A DNA stretch of 64,000 nt from Luzula sylvatica (lineage: Eukaryota; Streptophyta; Magnoliopsida; Poales; Juncaceae), in assembly GCA_946800325.1 (NCBI GenBank), contig OX326959.1, forward strand, positions 45,631,566 to 45,695,565. Direction: 5' to 3'. Positions 1-10,894 of this stretch are shown in pieces (the stretch's first letter is position 1; each line of letters starts with the position of its first letter). Below the pieces are notes generated by a model, which was not told where the DNA came from, ran no database searches, and was given only the letters and a program-made list of their open reading frames with translations. The position numbers and the translations under genes are program-made.

Positions 1-974
1 ATTATTTAAGGTGTTAGACTTCAGTTTTTGATTTTTTGAAAAAAATTGGAAAAAGAGAAATTTGTATGTGTTAGTCTTCAATCACGGAGTTTTTCGAGAA
101 AAACATGAAAAATGAAGTATTTTGCTCATTTTAGAGAACTACTTTGGTCTTTTTTAGAAAAAATGATAATTGATATTTTTGAAGGTGTTAGACTTCAGTT
201 TTTGATTTTTTGCAAAAAATTGGAAAAATTGAAATTTGTATGTGTTAGTCTTCAATCCCGGAGTTTTTTGAGAAAAACATGAAAAATGAAGTATTTTGCT
301 CATTTTAGTGAACTATTTTAGTCTTTTTTAGAAAAAATGATAATTGATATTATTTAAGGTGTTAGACTTCAGTTTTTGATTTTTTGAAAAAAATTGGAAA
401 AAGAGAAATTTGTATGTGTTAGTCTTCAATCACGGAATTTTTTGAGAAAAACATGAAAAATGAAGTATTTTTCTCATTTTAGTGAACTATTTTGGTCTTT
501 TTTAGAAAAAATGATAATTGATATTTTTGAAGGTGTTAGACTTCAGTTTTTCATTTTTTGCAAAAAATTGGAAAAATTGAAATTTGTATGTGTTACTCTT
601 CAATCACGGAATGTTTTGAGAAAATCATGAAAAATGAAGTAGTTTGCTCATTTTAGAGAACTATTTTGGTCTTTCTTAGAAAAAATGATAATTGATATTT
701 TTTAAGGTGTTAGACTTCAGTTTTTGCTTTTATGCAAAAAATTGGAAAAATTGAAATTTGTATGTGTTAGTCTTCAATCCCGGAGTTTTTTGAGAAAAAC
801 ATGAAAAATGAAGTATTTTGCTCATTCTAGTGAACTATTTTGGTCTTTTTTAGAAAAAATGATAATTGATATTTTTTAAGGTGTTAGACTTCAGTTTTTG
901 ATTTTTTGCAAAAAAATGGAAAAATAGAAATTTGTATGAGTTAGTCTTCAATCACGGAATTTTTTGAGAAAAAC

Positions 975-1115
975 ATGAAAAATGAAGTATTTTGCTCATT
1001 TTGGAGAAATATTTTGGTGTTTTTTAGACTTCAGTTTTTGATTTTTTGCAAAAAAATTGGAAAAATTGAAATTTGTATGTGTTAGTCTTCAATCACGGAA
1101 TTTTTTGAGAAAAAC
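975..1115 (+). repeat. Short (140-bp class) monomer, first of 27
   Basis: Here TTTTTTAGA is joined directly to CTTCAG, removing 34 bp (monomer positions 55-88) between two copies of TTAGA. One added A makes this copy 141 bp. The other members start at 2682, 5430, 8179, 10059, 11591, 13297, 15177, 23845, 30773, 31434, 32444, 33106, 34985, 35299, 35439, 36624, 37983, 39342, 40701, 45190, 45330, 53132, 54315, 58113, 60423 and 63695. All share the junction; most have GGAGAAC or GGAGAAAT instead of AGAGAAC just before it, except 5430 and 63695 (TAGTGAAC). Confidence 0.93.
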
Positions 1116-1182
1116 ATGAAAAGTGAAGTATTTTGCTCATTTTAGAGAACTATTTTGGTCTTTTTTAGAAAAAATGATAATT

Positions 1183-2319
1183 GATATTTTTGAAGGTGTT
1201 AGACTTCAGTTTTTTATTTTATGCAAAAAATAAGAAAAATAGAAATGTGTATGTGTTAGTCTTCAATCCCAGAGTTTTTCGAGAAAAACATGAAAAATGA
1301 AGTATTTTGCTCATTTTAGAGAACTACTTTGGTCCTTTTTAGAAAAAATGATAATTGATATTTTTGAAGGTGTTAGACTTCAGTTTTTGATTTTTTGCAA
1401 AAAATTGGAAAAATTGAAATTTGTATGTGTTAGTCTTCAATCGCGGAATTTTTTGAGGAAAACATGAAAAGTGAAGTATTTTGCTCATTTTAGAGAACTA
1501 TTTTGGTCTTTTTTAGAAAAAATGGTAATTGATATTTTTGAAGGTGTCAGACTTCAGTTTTTGATTTTTTGCAAAAAATTGGAAAAATTGAAATTTGTAT
1601 GTGTTACACTTCAATCACGGAATGTTTTGAGAAAATCATGAAAAATGAAGTAGTTTGCTCATTTTAGAGAACTATTTTGGTCTTTTTTAGAAAAAATGAT
1701 AATTGATATTTTTGAAGGTGTTAGATTTCAGTTTTTGATTTTATGCAAAAAATAGGAAAAATAGAAATTTGTATGTGTTAGTCTTCAATCCCGGAGTTTT
1801 TCGAGAAAAACATGAAAAATGAAGTATTTTGCTCATTTTAGAGAACTATTTTGGTCTCTTTTACAAAAAATGATAATTGATATTTTTGAAGGTGTTAAAC
1901 TTCAGTTTTTTATTTTTTGCAAAAAATTGGAAAAATTGAAATTTGTATGTGTTAGTCTTCAATCACGGAATTTTTTGAGAAAATCTAGAAAAATGAAGTA
2001 TTTTGCTCATTTTAGAGAACTATTTTGTTCTTTTTTAGAAAAAATGATAATTGACATTTTTGAAGGTGTTAGACTTCAGTTTTTGATTTTTTGCAAAAAA
2101 TTGGAAAAATTGAAATTTGTATGTGTTAGTCTTCAATCCCGGAGTTTTTTGAGAAAAACATGAAAAATGAATTATTTTGCTCATTTTAGAGAACTATTTT
2201 GGTCTTTTTTAGAAAAAATGATAATTGATATTTTTGAAGGTGTTAGACTTCATTTTTTGATTTTTTGCAAAAAATTGGAAAAATTGAAATTTGTATGTGT
2301 TACTCTTCAATCACGGAAT
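1183..2319 (+). repeat. 1.14-kb tandem duplication, copy 1
   Basis: This stretch reads the same as 3584-4720 with a constant offset of 2,401 bp; I found no mismatch on line-by-line comparison. Shared rare markers include TCGCGGAATTTTTTGAGGAA, GAAAAAATGGTAATTG, GTGTTACACTTCAATC and the altered junction AAAATCTAGAAAAATG. The match ends at GGAATGTTTTG here versus GGAATTTTTTG in the partner. Upstream, the partner differs at TTATAATCGAT and lacks one T. Confidence 0.88.
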
Positions 2320-3583
2320 GTTTTGAGAAAATCATGAAAAATGAAGTAGTTTGCTCATTTTAGAGAACTATTTTGGTCTTTCTTAGAAAAAATGATAATT
2401 GATATTTTTTAAGGTGTTAGACTTCAGTTTTTGCTTTTATGCAAAAAATTGGAAAAATTGAAATTTGTATGTGTTAGTCTTCAATCCCGGAGTTTTTTGA
2501 GAAAAACATGAAAAATGAAGTATTTTGCTCATTCTAGTGAACTATTTTGGTCTTTTTTAGAAAAAATGATAATTGATATTTTTTAAGGTGTTAGACTTCA
2601 GTTTTTGATTTTTTGCAAAAAAATGGAAAAATAGAAATTTGTATGAGTTAGTCTTCAATCACGGAATTTTTTGAGAAAAACATGAAAAATGAAGTATTTT
2701 GCTCATTTTGGATAAATATTTTGGTGTTTTTTAGACTTCAGTTTTTGATTTTTTGCAAAAAATTGGAAAAATTGAAATTTGTATGTGTTAGTCTTCAATC
2801 ACGGAATTTTTTGAGAAAAACATGAAAAGTGAAGTATTTTGCTCATTTTAGAGAACTATTTTGGTCTTTTTTAGAAAAAATGATAATTGATATTTTTGAA
2901 GGTGTTAGACTTCAGTTTTTTATTTTTTGCAAAAAATTGGAAAAATTGAAATTTGTATGTGTTAGTCTTCAATCCCGGAGTTTTTTGAGAAAAACATGAA
3001 AAATGAAGTATTTTGCTCATTTTAGAGAACTACTTTGGTCTTTTTTAGAAAAAATGATAATTGATATTTTTGAAGGTGTTAGACTTCAGTTTTTGATTTT
3101 TTGAAAAAAATTGGAAAAATTGAAATTTGTATGTGTTAGTCTTCAATCACGGAATTTTTTGAGAAAAACATGAAAAGTGAAGTATTTTGCTCATTTTAGA
3201 GAACTATTTTGGTCTTTTTTAGGAAAAATGATAATTGATATTTTTGAAGGTGTTAGACTTCAGTTTTTTATTTTTTGCAAAAAATAAGAAAAATAGAAAT
3301 GTGTATGTGTTAGTCTTCAATCCCGAAGTTTTTCGAGAAAAACATGAAAAATGAAGTATTTTGCTCATTTTAGAGAACTACTTTGGTCTTTTTTAGAAAA
3401 AATGATAATTGATATTTTTGAAGGTGTTAGACTTCAGTTTTTGATTTTTTGAAAAAAATTGGAAAAATTGAAATTTGTATGTGTTAGTCTTCAATCACGG
3501 AATTTTTTGAGAAAAACATGAAAAGTGAAGTATTTGCTCATTTTAGAGAACTATTTTGGTCTTTTTTAGAAAAAATTATAATC

Positions 3584-4720
3584 GATATTTTTGAAGGTGT
3601 TAGACTTCAGTTTTTTATTTTATGCAAAAAATAAGAAAAATAGAAATGTGTATGTGTTAGTCTTCAATCCCAGAGTTTTTCGAGAAAAACATGAAAAATG
3701 AAGTATTTTGCTCATTTTAGAGAACTACTTTGGTCCTTTTTAGAAAAAATGATAATTGATATTTTTGAAGGTGTTAGACTTCAGTTTTTGATTTTTTGCA
3801 AAAAATTGGAAAAATTGAAATTTGTATGTGTTAGTCTTCAATCGCGGAATTTTTTGAGGAAAACATGAAAAGTGAAGTATTTTGCTCATTTTAGAGAACT
3901 ATTTTGGTCTTTTTTAGAAAAAATGGTAATTGATATTTTTGAAGGTGTCAGACTTCAGTTTTTGATTTTTTGCAAAAAATTGGAAAAATTGAAATTTGTA
4001 TGTGTTACACTTCAATCACGGAATGTTTTGAGAAAATCATGAAAAATGAAGTAGTTTGCTCATTTTAGAGAACTATTTTGGTCTTTTTTAGAAAAAATGA
4101 TAATTGATATTTTTGAAGGTGTTAGATTTCAGTTTTTGATTTTATGCAAAAAATAGGAAAAATAGAAATTTGTATGTGTTAGTCTTCAATCCCGGAGTTT
4201 TTCGAGAAAAACATGAAAAATGAAGTATTTTGCTCATTTTAGAGAACTATTTTGGTCTCTTTTACAAAAAATGATAATTGATATTTTTGAAGGTGTTAAA
4301 CTTCAGTTTTTTATTTTTTGCAAAAAATTGGAAAAATTGAAATTTGTATGTGTTAGTCTTCAATCACGGAATTTTTTGAGAAAATCTAGAAAAATGAAGT
4401 ATTTTGCTCATTTTAGAGAACTATTTTGTTCTTTTTTAGAAAAAATGATAATTGACATTTTTGAAGGTGTTAGACTTCAGTTTTTGATTTTTTGCAAAAA
4501 ATTGGAAAAATTGAAATTTGTATGTGTTAGTCTTCAATCCCGGAGTTTTTTGAGAAAAACATGAAAAATGAATTATTTTGCTCATTTTAGAGAACTATTT
4601 TGGTCTTTTTTAGAAAAAATGATAATTGATATTTTTGAAGGTGTTAGACTTCATTTTTTGATTTTTTGCAAAAAATTGGAAAAATTGAAATTTGTATGTG
4701 TTACTCTTCAATCACGGAAT
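3584..4720 (+). repeat. 1.14-kb tandem duplication, copy 2
   Basis: Second copy of 1183-2319, offset 2,401 bp. Both copies contain the AAAATCTAGAAAAATG junction (here at 4381-4396) where the usual TGA becomes AGA. This opens a reading frame across two monomers in each copy, which is why identical 114-codon open frames occur at 1819 and 4220. Confidence 0.88.
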
Positions 4721-7353
4721 TTTTTGAGAAAATCATGAAAAATGAAGTATTTTGCTTATTTTAGAGAACTATTTTGATCTTTTTTAGAAAAAATGATAAT
4801 TGATATTTTTGAAGATGTTAGACTTCAGTTTTTTATTTTATGCAAAAAATAGGAAAAATAGAAATTTGTATGTGTTAGTCTTCAATCCCGGAGTTTTTTG
4901 AGAAAAAAATGAAAAATGAAGTTTTTGGTCATTTTAGTGAACTATTTTGGTCTTTTTTCGAAAAAATTATAATTGATATTTTTTAAGGTGTTAGACTTCA
5001 GTTTTTGATTTTTTGCAAAAAATTGGAAAAATTGAAATTTGTTTGTGTTAGTCTTCAATCACGGAATTTTTTGAGAAAAACATGAAAAGTGAAGTATTTT
5101 GCTCATTTTAGAGAACTATTTTGGTCTTTTTTAGAAAAAATGATAATTGATATTTTTGAAGGTGTTAGACTTCAGTTTTTGATTTTTTGCAAAAAATTGG
5201 AAAAATTGAAATTTGTATGTGTTAGTCTTCAATCCCGGAGTTTTTTGAGAAAAACATGAAAAATGAAGTATTTTGCTCATTTTAGTGAACTATTTTTGTC
5301 TTTTTTAGAAAAAATTATAATTGATATTTTTTAAGGTGTTAGACTTCAATTTTTGATTTTTTGCAAAAAAATGGAAAAATTGAAATTTGTATGTGTTAGT
5401 CTTCAATCACGGAATTTTTTGAGAAAAACATGAAAAATGAAGTATTTTGCTCATTTTAGTGAACTATTTTGGTCTTTTTTAGACTTCAGTTTTTTATTTT
5501 TTGCAAAAAATTGGAAAAATTGAAATTTGTATGTGTTAGTCTTCAATCACGGAATTTTTTGAGAAAATCATGAAAAATGAAGTATCTTGCTCATTTTAGA
5601 GAACTGTTTTGGTCTTTTTTAGAAAAAATGATAATTGATATTTTTGAAGGTGTTAGACTTCAGTTTTTGATTTTATGCAAAAAATAGCAAAAATAGAAAT
5701 TTGTATGTGTTAGTCTTCAATCACGGAATTTTTTGAGAAAATCATGAAAAATGAAGTATCTTGCTCATTTTAGAGAACTGTTTTGGTCTTTTTTAGAAAA
5801 AATGATAATTGATATTTTTGAAGGTGTTAGACTTCAGTTTTTGATTTTATGCAAAAAATAGCAAAAATAGAAATTTGTATGTGTTAGTCTTCAATCCCGG
5901 AGTTTTTTGAGAAAAACATGAAAAATGAAGTATTTTGCTCATTTTAGAGAATTATTTTGGTCTTTTTTAGAAAAAATGATAATTGATATTTTTTAAGGTG
6001 TTAGACTTCATTTTTTGATTTTTTGCAAAAAATTGGAAAAATTGAAATTTGTATGTGTTACTCTTCAATCACGGAATTTTTTGAGAAAATCATGAAAAAT
6101 GAAGTATTTTGCTTATTTTAGAGAACTATTTTGATCTTTTTTAGAAAAAATGATAATTGATATTTTTGAAGGTGTTAGACTTCAGTTTTTTATGTTATGC
6201 AAAAAATAGGAAAAATAGAAATGTGTATTTGTTAGTCTTCAATCCCGGAGTTTTTCGAGAAAAACATGAAAAATGAAGTATTTTGCTCATTTTAGAGAAC
6301 TATTTTGGTCCTTTTTAGAAAAAATGATAATTGATATTTTTGAAGGTTAGACTTCAGTTTTTAATTTTTTGCAAAAAATTGGAAAAAATTGAAATTTGTA
6401 TGTGTTAGTCTTCAATCACGGAATTTTTTGAGAAAAACTTGAAAAATGAAATATTTTGCTCATTTTAGAGAACTATTTTGTTCTTTTTTAGAAAAAATGA
6501 TAATTGATATTTTTGAAGGTGTTAGACTTCAGTTTTTGATTTTTTGCAAAAAATTGGAAAAATTGAAATTTGTTTGTATTAGTCTTTAATCCCGGAGTTT
6601 TTTGAGAAAAACATGAAAAATGAAGTATTTTGCTCATTTTAGTGAACTATTTTGGACTTTTTTAGAAAAAATGATAATTGATATTTTTTAAGGTGTTAGA
6701 CTTCAGTTTTTGATTTTTTGCAAAAAATTGGAAAAATTGAAATTTGTATGTGTTAGTCTTCAATCAAGGAATTTTTTGAGAAAAACATGAAAAATGAAGT
6801 ATTTTGCTCATTTTAGAGAACTATTTTGGTCTTTTTTAGAAAAAATGATAATTGATATTATTTAAGGTGTTAGACTTCAGTTTTTGATTTTTTGAAAAAA
6901 ATTGGAAAAATTGAAATTTGTATGTGTTAGTCTTCAATCACGGAATTTTTTGAGAAAAACATGAAAAGTGAAGTATTTTGCTCATTTTAGAGAACTATTT
7001 TGGTCTTTTTTAGAAAAAATGATAATTGATATTTTTGAAGGTGTTAGACTTCAGTTTTTTATTTTTTGCAAAAAATTGGAAAAATTGAAATTTGTATGTG
7101 TTAGTCTTCAATCCCGGAGTTTTTTGAGAAAAACATGAAAAATGAAGTATTTTGCTCATTTTAGTGAACTATTTTAGTCTTTTTTAGAAAAAATGATAAT
7201 TGATATTATTTAAGGTGTTAGACTTCAGTTTTTGATTTTTTTAAAAAAATTGGAAAAAGAGAAATTTGTATGTGTTAGTCTTCAATCACGGAGTTTTTCG
7301 CGAAAAACATGAAAAATGAAGTATTTTGCTCATTTTAGAGAACTACTTTGGTC

Positions 7354-7367
7354 TTTTTTAGAAAAAA
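7354..7367. other. Dyad 1 of the monomer (T6-AG-A6)
   Basis: TTTTTTAGAAAAAA at monomer positions 46-59: two 6-base arms around AG. It recurs in nearly every monomer, except the class reading CTCTTTTACAAAAAATG, which breaks it, and the 140-bp class, where the deletion removes the A arm. Short dyads of this kind could extrude as hairpins; no protein binding is implied. Confidence 0.75.
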
Positions 7368-7408
7368 TGATAATTGATATTTTTGAAGGTGTTAGACTTC
7401 AGTTTTTG

Positions 7409-7424
7409 ATTTTTTGCAAAAAAT
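7409..7424. other. Dyad 2 of the monomer: perfect 16-bp palindrome
   Basis: ATTTTTTGCAAAAAAT is its own reverse complement (monomer positions 101-116). It is intact in the majority class. It is shortened or disturbed where the monomer reads ATTTTATGCAAAAAATAGG or ATTTTTTGAAAAAAATTGG, so palindrome integrity tracks monomer class. Confidence 0.85.
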
Positions 7425-7467
7425 TGGAAAAATTGAAATTTGTATGTGTTAGTCTTCAATCCCGGAG

Positions 7468-7481
7468 TTTTTTGAGAAAAA
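7468..7481. other. Dyad 3 of the monomer (T6-GAG-A5)
   Basis: TTTTTTGAGAAAAA at monomer positions 160-173, with 5-base complementary arms around a GAG spacer. Variants are GTTTTTCGAGAAAAAC, which adds a CpG and a TCGA, and TTTTTTGAGAAAATC. It sits at the same phase as dyads 1 and 2 in the three-subunit alignment. Confidence 0.7.
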
Positions 7482-9014
7482 CATGAAAAATGAAGTATTT
7501 TGCTCATTTTAGTGAACTATTTTAGTCTTTTTTAGAAAAAATGATAATTGATATTATTTAAGGTGTTAGACTTCAGTTTTTGATTTTTTGAAAAAAATTG
7601 GAAAAAGAGAAATTTGTATGTGTTAGTCTTCAATCACGGAATTTTTTGAGAAAAACATGAAAAATGAAGTATTTTTCTCATTTTAGAGAACTATTTTGGT
7701 CTTTTTTAGAAAAAATGATAATTGATATTTTTGAAGGTGTTAGACTTCAGTTTTTGATTTTTTGCAAAAAATTGGAAAAATTGAAATTTGTATGTGTTAC
7801 TCTTCAATCACGGAATGTTTTGAGAAAATCATGAAAAATGAAGTAGTTTGCTCATTTTAGAGAACTATTTTGGTCTTTCTTAGAAAAAATGATAATTGAT
7901 ATTTTTTAAGGTGTTAGACTTCAGTTTTTGCTTTTATGCAAAAAATTGGAAAAATTGAAATTTGTATGTGTTAGTCTTCAATCCCGGAGTTTTTTGAGAA
8001 AAACATGAAAAATGAAGTATTTTGCTCATTCTAGTGAACTATTTTGGTCTTTTTTAGAAAAAATGATAATTGATATTTTTTAAGGTGTTAGACTTCAGTT
8101 TTTGATTTTTTGCAAAAAAATGGAAAAATAGAAATTTGTATGAGTTAGTCTTCAATCACGGAATTTTTTGAGAAAAACATGAAAAATGAAGTATTTTGCT
8201 CATTTTGGAGAAATATTTTGGTGTTTTTTAGACTTCAGTTTTTGATTTTTTGCAAAAAATTGGAAAAATTGAAATTTGTATGTGTTAGTCTTCAATCACG
8301 GAATTTTTTGAGAAAAACATGAAAAGTGAAGTATTTTGCTCATTTTAGAGAACTATTTTGGTCTTTTTTAGAAAAAATGATAATTGATATTTTTGAAGGT
8401 GTTAGACTTCAGTTTTTGATTTTTTGAAAAAAATTGGAAAAATTGAAATTTGTATGTGTTAGTCTTCAATCACGGAATTTTTTGAGAAAAACATGAAAAG
8501 TGAAGTATTTTGCTCATTTTAGAGAACTATTTTGGTCTTTTTTAGAAAAAATGATAATTGATATTTTTGAAGGTGTTAGACTTCAGTTTTTTATTTTTTG
8601 CAAAAAATAAGAAAAATAGAAATGTGTATGTGTTAGTCTTCAATCCCGGAGTTTTTCGAGAAAAACATGAAAAATGAAGTATTTTGCTCATTTTAGAGAA
8701 CTACTTTGGTCTTTTTTAGAAAAAATGATAATTGATATTTTTGAAGGTGTTAGACTTCAGTTTTTGATTTTTTGAAAAAAATTGGAAAAATTGAAATTTG
8801 TATGTGTTAGTCTTCAATCACGGAATTTTTTGAGAAAAACATGAAAAGTGAAGTATTTTGCTCATTTTAGAGAACTATTTTGGTCTTTTTTAGAAAAAAT
8901 GATAATTGATATTTTTGAAGGTGTTAGACTTCAGTTTTTGATTTTTTGCAAAAAATTGGAAAAATTGAAATTTGTATGTGTTAGTCTTCAATCCCGGAGT
9001 TTTTTGAGAAAAAC

Positions 9015-10894
9015 ATGAAAAATGAAGTATTTTGCTCATTTTAGTGAACTATTTTAGTCTTTTTTAGAAAAAATGATAATTGATATTATTTAAGGTGTTA
9101 GACTTCAGTTTTTGATTTTTTGAAAAAAATTGGAAAAAGAGAAATTTGTATGTGTTAGTCTTCAATCACGGAGTTTTTCGAGAAAAACATGAAAAATGAA
9201 GTATTTTGCTCATTTTAGAGAACTACTTTGGTCTTTTTTAGAAAAAATGATAATTGATATTTTTGAAGGTGTTAGACTTCAGTTTTTGATTTTTTGCAAA
9301 AAATTGGAAAAATTGAAATTTGTATGTGTTAGTCTTCAATCCCGGAGTTTTTTAAGAAAAACATGAAAAATGAAGTATTTTGCTCATTTTAGTGAACTAT
9401 TTTAGTCTTTTTTAGAAAAAATGATAATTGATATTATTTAAGGTGTTAGACTTCAGTTTTTGATTTTTTGAAAAAAATTGGAAAAAGAGAAATTTGTATG
9501 TGTTAGTCTTCAATCACGGAATTTTTTGAGAAAAACATGAAAAATGAAGTATTTTTCTCATTTTAGAGAACTATTTTGGTCTTTTTTAGAAAAAATGATA
9601 ATTGATATTTTTGAAGGTGTTAGACTTCAGTTTTTGATTTTTTGCAAAAAATTGGAAAAATTGAAATTTGTATGTGTTACTCTTCAATCACGGAATGTTT
9701 TGAGAAAATCATGAAAAATGAAGTAGTTTGCTCATTTTAGAGAACTATTTTGGTCTTTCTTAGAAAAAATGATAATTGATATTTTTTAAGGTGTTAGACT
9801 TCAGTTTTTGCTTTTATGCAAAAAATTGGAAAAATTGAAATTTGTATGTGTTAGTCTTCAATCCCGGAGTTTTTTGAGAAAAACATGAAAAATGAAGTAT
9901 TTTGCTCATTCTAGTGAACTATTTTGGTCTTTTTTAGAAAAAATGATAATTGATATTTTTTAGGGTGTTAGACTTCAGTTTTTGATTTTTTGCAAAAAAA
10001 TGGAAAAATAGAAATTTGTATGAGTTAGTCTTCAATCACGGAATTTTTTGAGAAAAACATGAAAAATGAAGTATTTTGCTCATTTTGGAGAAATATTTTG
10101 GTGTTTTTTAGACTTCAGTTTTTGATTTTTTGCAAAAAATTGGAAAAATTGAAATTTGTATGTGTTAGTCTTCAATCACGGAATTTTTTGAGAAAAACAT
10201 GAAAAGTGAAGTATTTTGCTCATTTTAGAGAACTATTTTGGTCTTTTTTAGAAAAAATGATAATTGATATTTTTGAAGGTGTTAGACTTCAGTTTTTGAT
10301 TTTTTGAAAAAAATTGGAAAAATTGAAATTTGTATGTGTTAGTCTTCAATCACGGAATTTTTTGAGAAAAACATGAAAAGTGAAGTATTTTGCTCATTTT
10401 AGAGAACTATTTTGGTCTTTTTTAGAAAAAATGATAATTGATATTTTTGAAGGTGTTAGACTTCAGTTTTTTATTTTTTGCAAAAAATAAGAAAAATAGA
10501 AATGTGTATGTGTTAGTCTTCAATCCCGGAGTTTTTCGAGAAAAACATGAAAAATGAAGTATTTTGCTCATTTTAGAGAACTACTTTGGTCTTTTTTAGA
10601 AAAAATGATAATTGATATTTTTGAAGGTGTTAGACTTCAGTTTTTGATTTTTTGAAAAAAATTGGAAAAATTGAAATTTGTATGTGTTAGTCTTCAATCA
10701 CGGAATTTTTTGAGAAAAACATGAAAAGTGAAGTATTTTGCTCATTTTAGAGAACTATTTTGGTCTTTTTTAGAAAAAATGATAATTGATATTTTTGAAG
10801 GTGTTAGACTTCAGTTTTTTATTTTTTGCAAAAAATTGGAAAAATGGAAATTTGTATGTGTTAGTCTTCAATCCCGGAGTTTTTTGAGAAAAAC
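9015..10894 (+). repeat. 11-mer HOR family A, copy 2 (1,880 bp)
   Basis: Same 11-monomer order as 7135-9014, with the short monomer at 10059. Differences seen by eye are few: TTTTTTAAGAAAAAC near 9350, GATATTTTTTAGGGTG near 9956, and GCAAAAAATTGGAAAAATGG at the end of the last monomer. Anchors agree at every step with an offset of 1,880. Confidence 0.88.

Larger units (their letters stand above)
1..7134 (+). repeat. Left mosaic domain: partial 10/11-mer HORs
   Basis: Short 140/141-bp monomers begin at 975, 2682 and 5430. The first two are 1,707 bp apart, and 627-1115 matches 2334-2821 and 7831-8318 in monomer order (GTAGTTTGCTC class, CATTCTAG class, then the short class). Between them lies a tandem duplication with offset 2,401. 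From about 4,735 to 5,570 the monomers belong to the type also found at 22.3-24 and 62.5-64 kb (GAGAAAAAAATGAAAAATG at 4,909 and TTTTTTCGAAAAAATTATAA). From 5,570 to 6,960 they match the module at 28.9-30.3 kb and the 8-mer family at 35-42 kb. This is a patchwork of three families rather than a regular HOR. Confidence 0.75.
7309..7482 (+). repeat. Representative 174-bp satellite monomer
   Basis: This copy is close to the majority sequence (the main departure I noticed is ACTACTTTGG where most monomers have ACTATTTTGG) and serves as the numbering reference, with position 1 the A of ATGAAAAATG. Positions 1-20 hold ATGAAAAATG and AAGTATTTTG; 46-59 a T6-AG-A6 dyad; 61-70 GATAATTGAT; 81-93 GTGTTAGACTTCA; 101-116 a perfect 16-bp palindrome; 138-150 GTGTTAGTCTTCA; 152-156 CCCGG; 160-173 a T6-GAG-A5 dyad. 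Most diagnostic differences between monomer classes fall at 15-30, 36-46, 72-79, 86-94, 108-128 and 151-166. The only CpG here is at 154-155; other classes carry a second one at about 165-166. Confidence 0.93.
7335..7508 (+). repeat. Three ~58-bp subunits within one monomer
   Basis: Aligning the monomer to itself gives three related parts that start at TTAG: 7335-7391, 7392-7448 and 7449-7508, spaced 57, 57 and 60 bp, together 174. Parts two and three share GTGTTAG(A/T)CTTCA at their beginning. All three then carry a T-run, two or three bases and an A-run (TTTTTTAGAAAAAA, TTTTTTGCAAAAAA, TTTTTTGAGAAAAA), followed by a similar A-rich to T-rich tail (TGATAATTGATATTTTTG, TTGGAAAAATTGAAATTTG, CATGAAAAATGAAGTATTTTG). 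This suggests that the 174-bp unit arose as a trimer of a shorter ancestor. The part at 7335 is the most diverged. Low-complexity A/T runs inflate such alignments, so the phased TTAG and CTTCA elements are the stronger evidence. Confidence 0.7.
7135..9014 (+). repeat. 11-mer HOR family A, copy 1 (1,880 bp)
   Basis: Ten 174-bp monomers and one 140-bp monomer. Order by markers: TAGTGAAC with TATTATTTAAGG; ACTACTTTGG; TAGTGAAC with TATTATTTAAGG; GTATTTTTCTC; GTAGTTTGCTC with TGCTTTTATGC; CATTCTAGTG; the short monomer at 8179; GAAAAGTGAAG; GAAAAGTGAAG with AATAAGAAAAATAG; ACTACTTTGG; GAAAAGTGAAG. The next copy starts 1,880 bp on with the same order and nearly the same sequence. The TTTCGCGAAAAAC variant at about 7298-7310 is private to this copy. 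Confidence 0.88.

Noticed and set aside
1819..2163. Open reading frame of 114 codons (identical again at 4220-4564), and similar 64-85-codon frames throughout
   Set aside because: The monomer is 174 bp (58 codons), so a frame that is open in one unit stays open in the next until the TGA in ACATGAAAAATG. Where that TGA is changed (CTAGAAAAATG, CATTAAAAATG) the frame simply runs on into the next monomer. The peptide is the translated satellite; there is no promoter, no codon-level constraint and no resemblance to a known protein.
7354..7367. Rho-independent terminators or bacterial promoters at the T/A runs
   Set aside because: The arms are pure A/T with no GC stem, they repeat every ~58 bp, and the context is a eukaryotic satellite.
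7449..7482. CENP-B-box-like string around CCCGGAG...TTTCGAG (read on the minus strand in monomers with the TTTCGAG variant)
   Set aside because: The minus strand gives CTCGAAAAACTCCGGG. Against TTCG-N4-A-N2-CGGG the first base is wrong and the spacing is one base too long, so it is probably chance.
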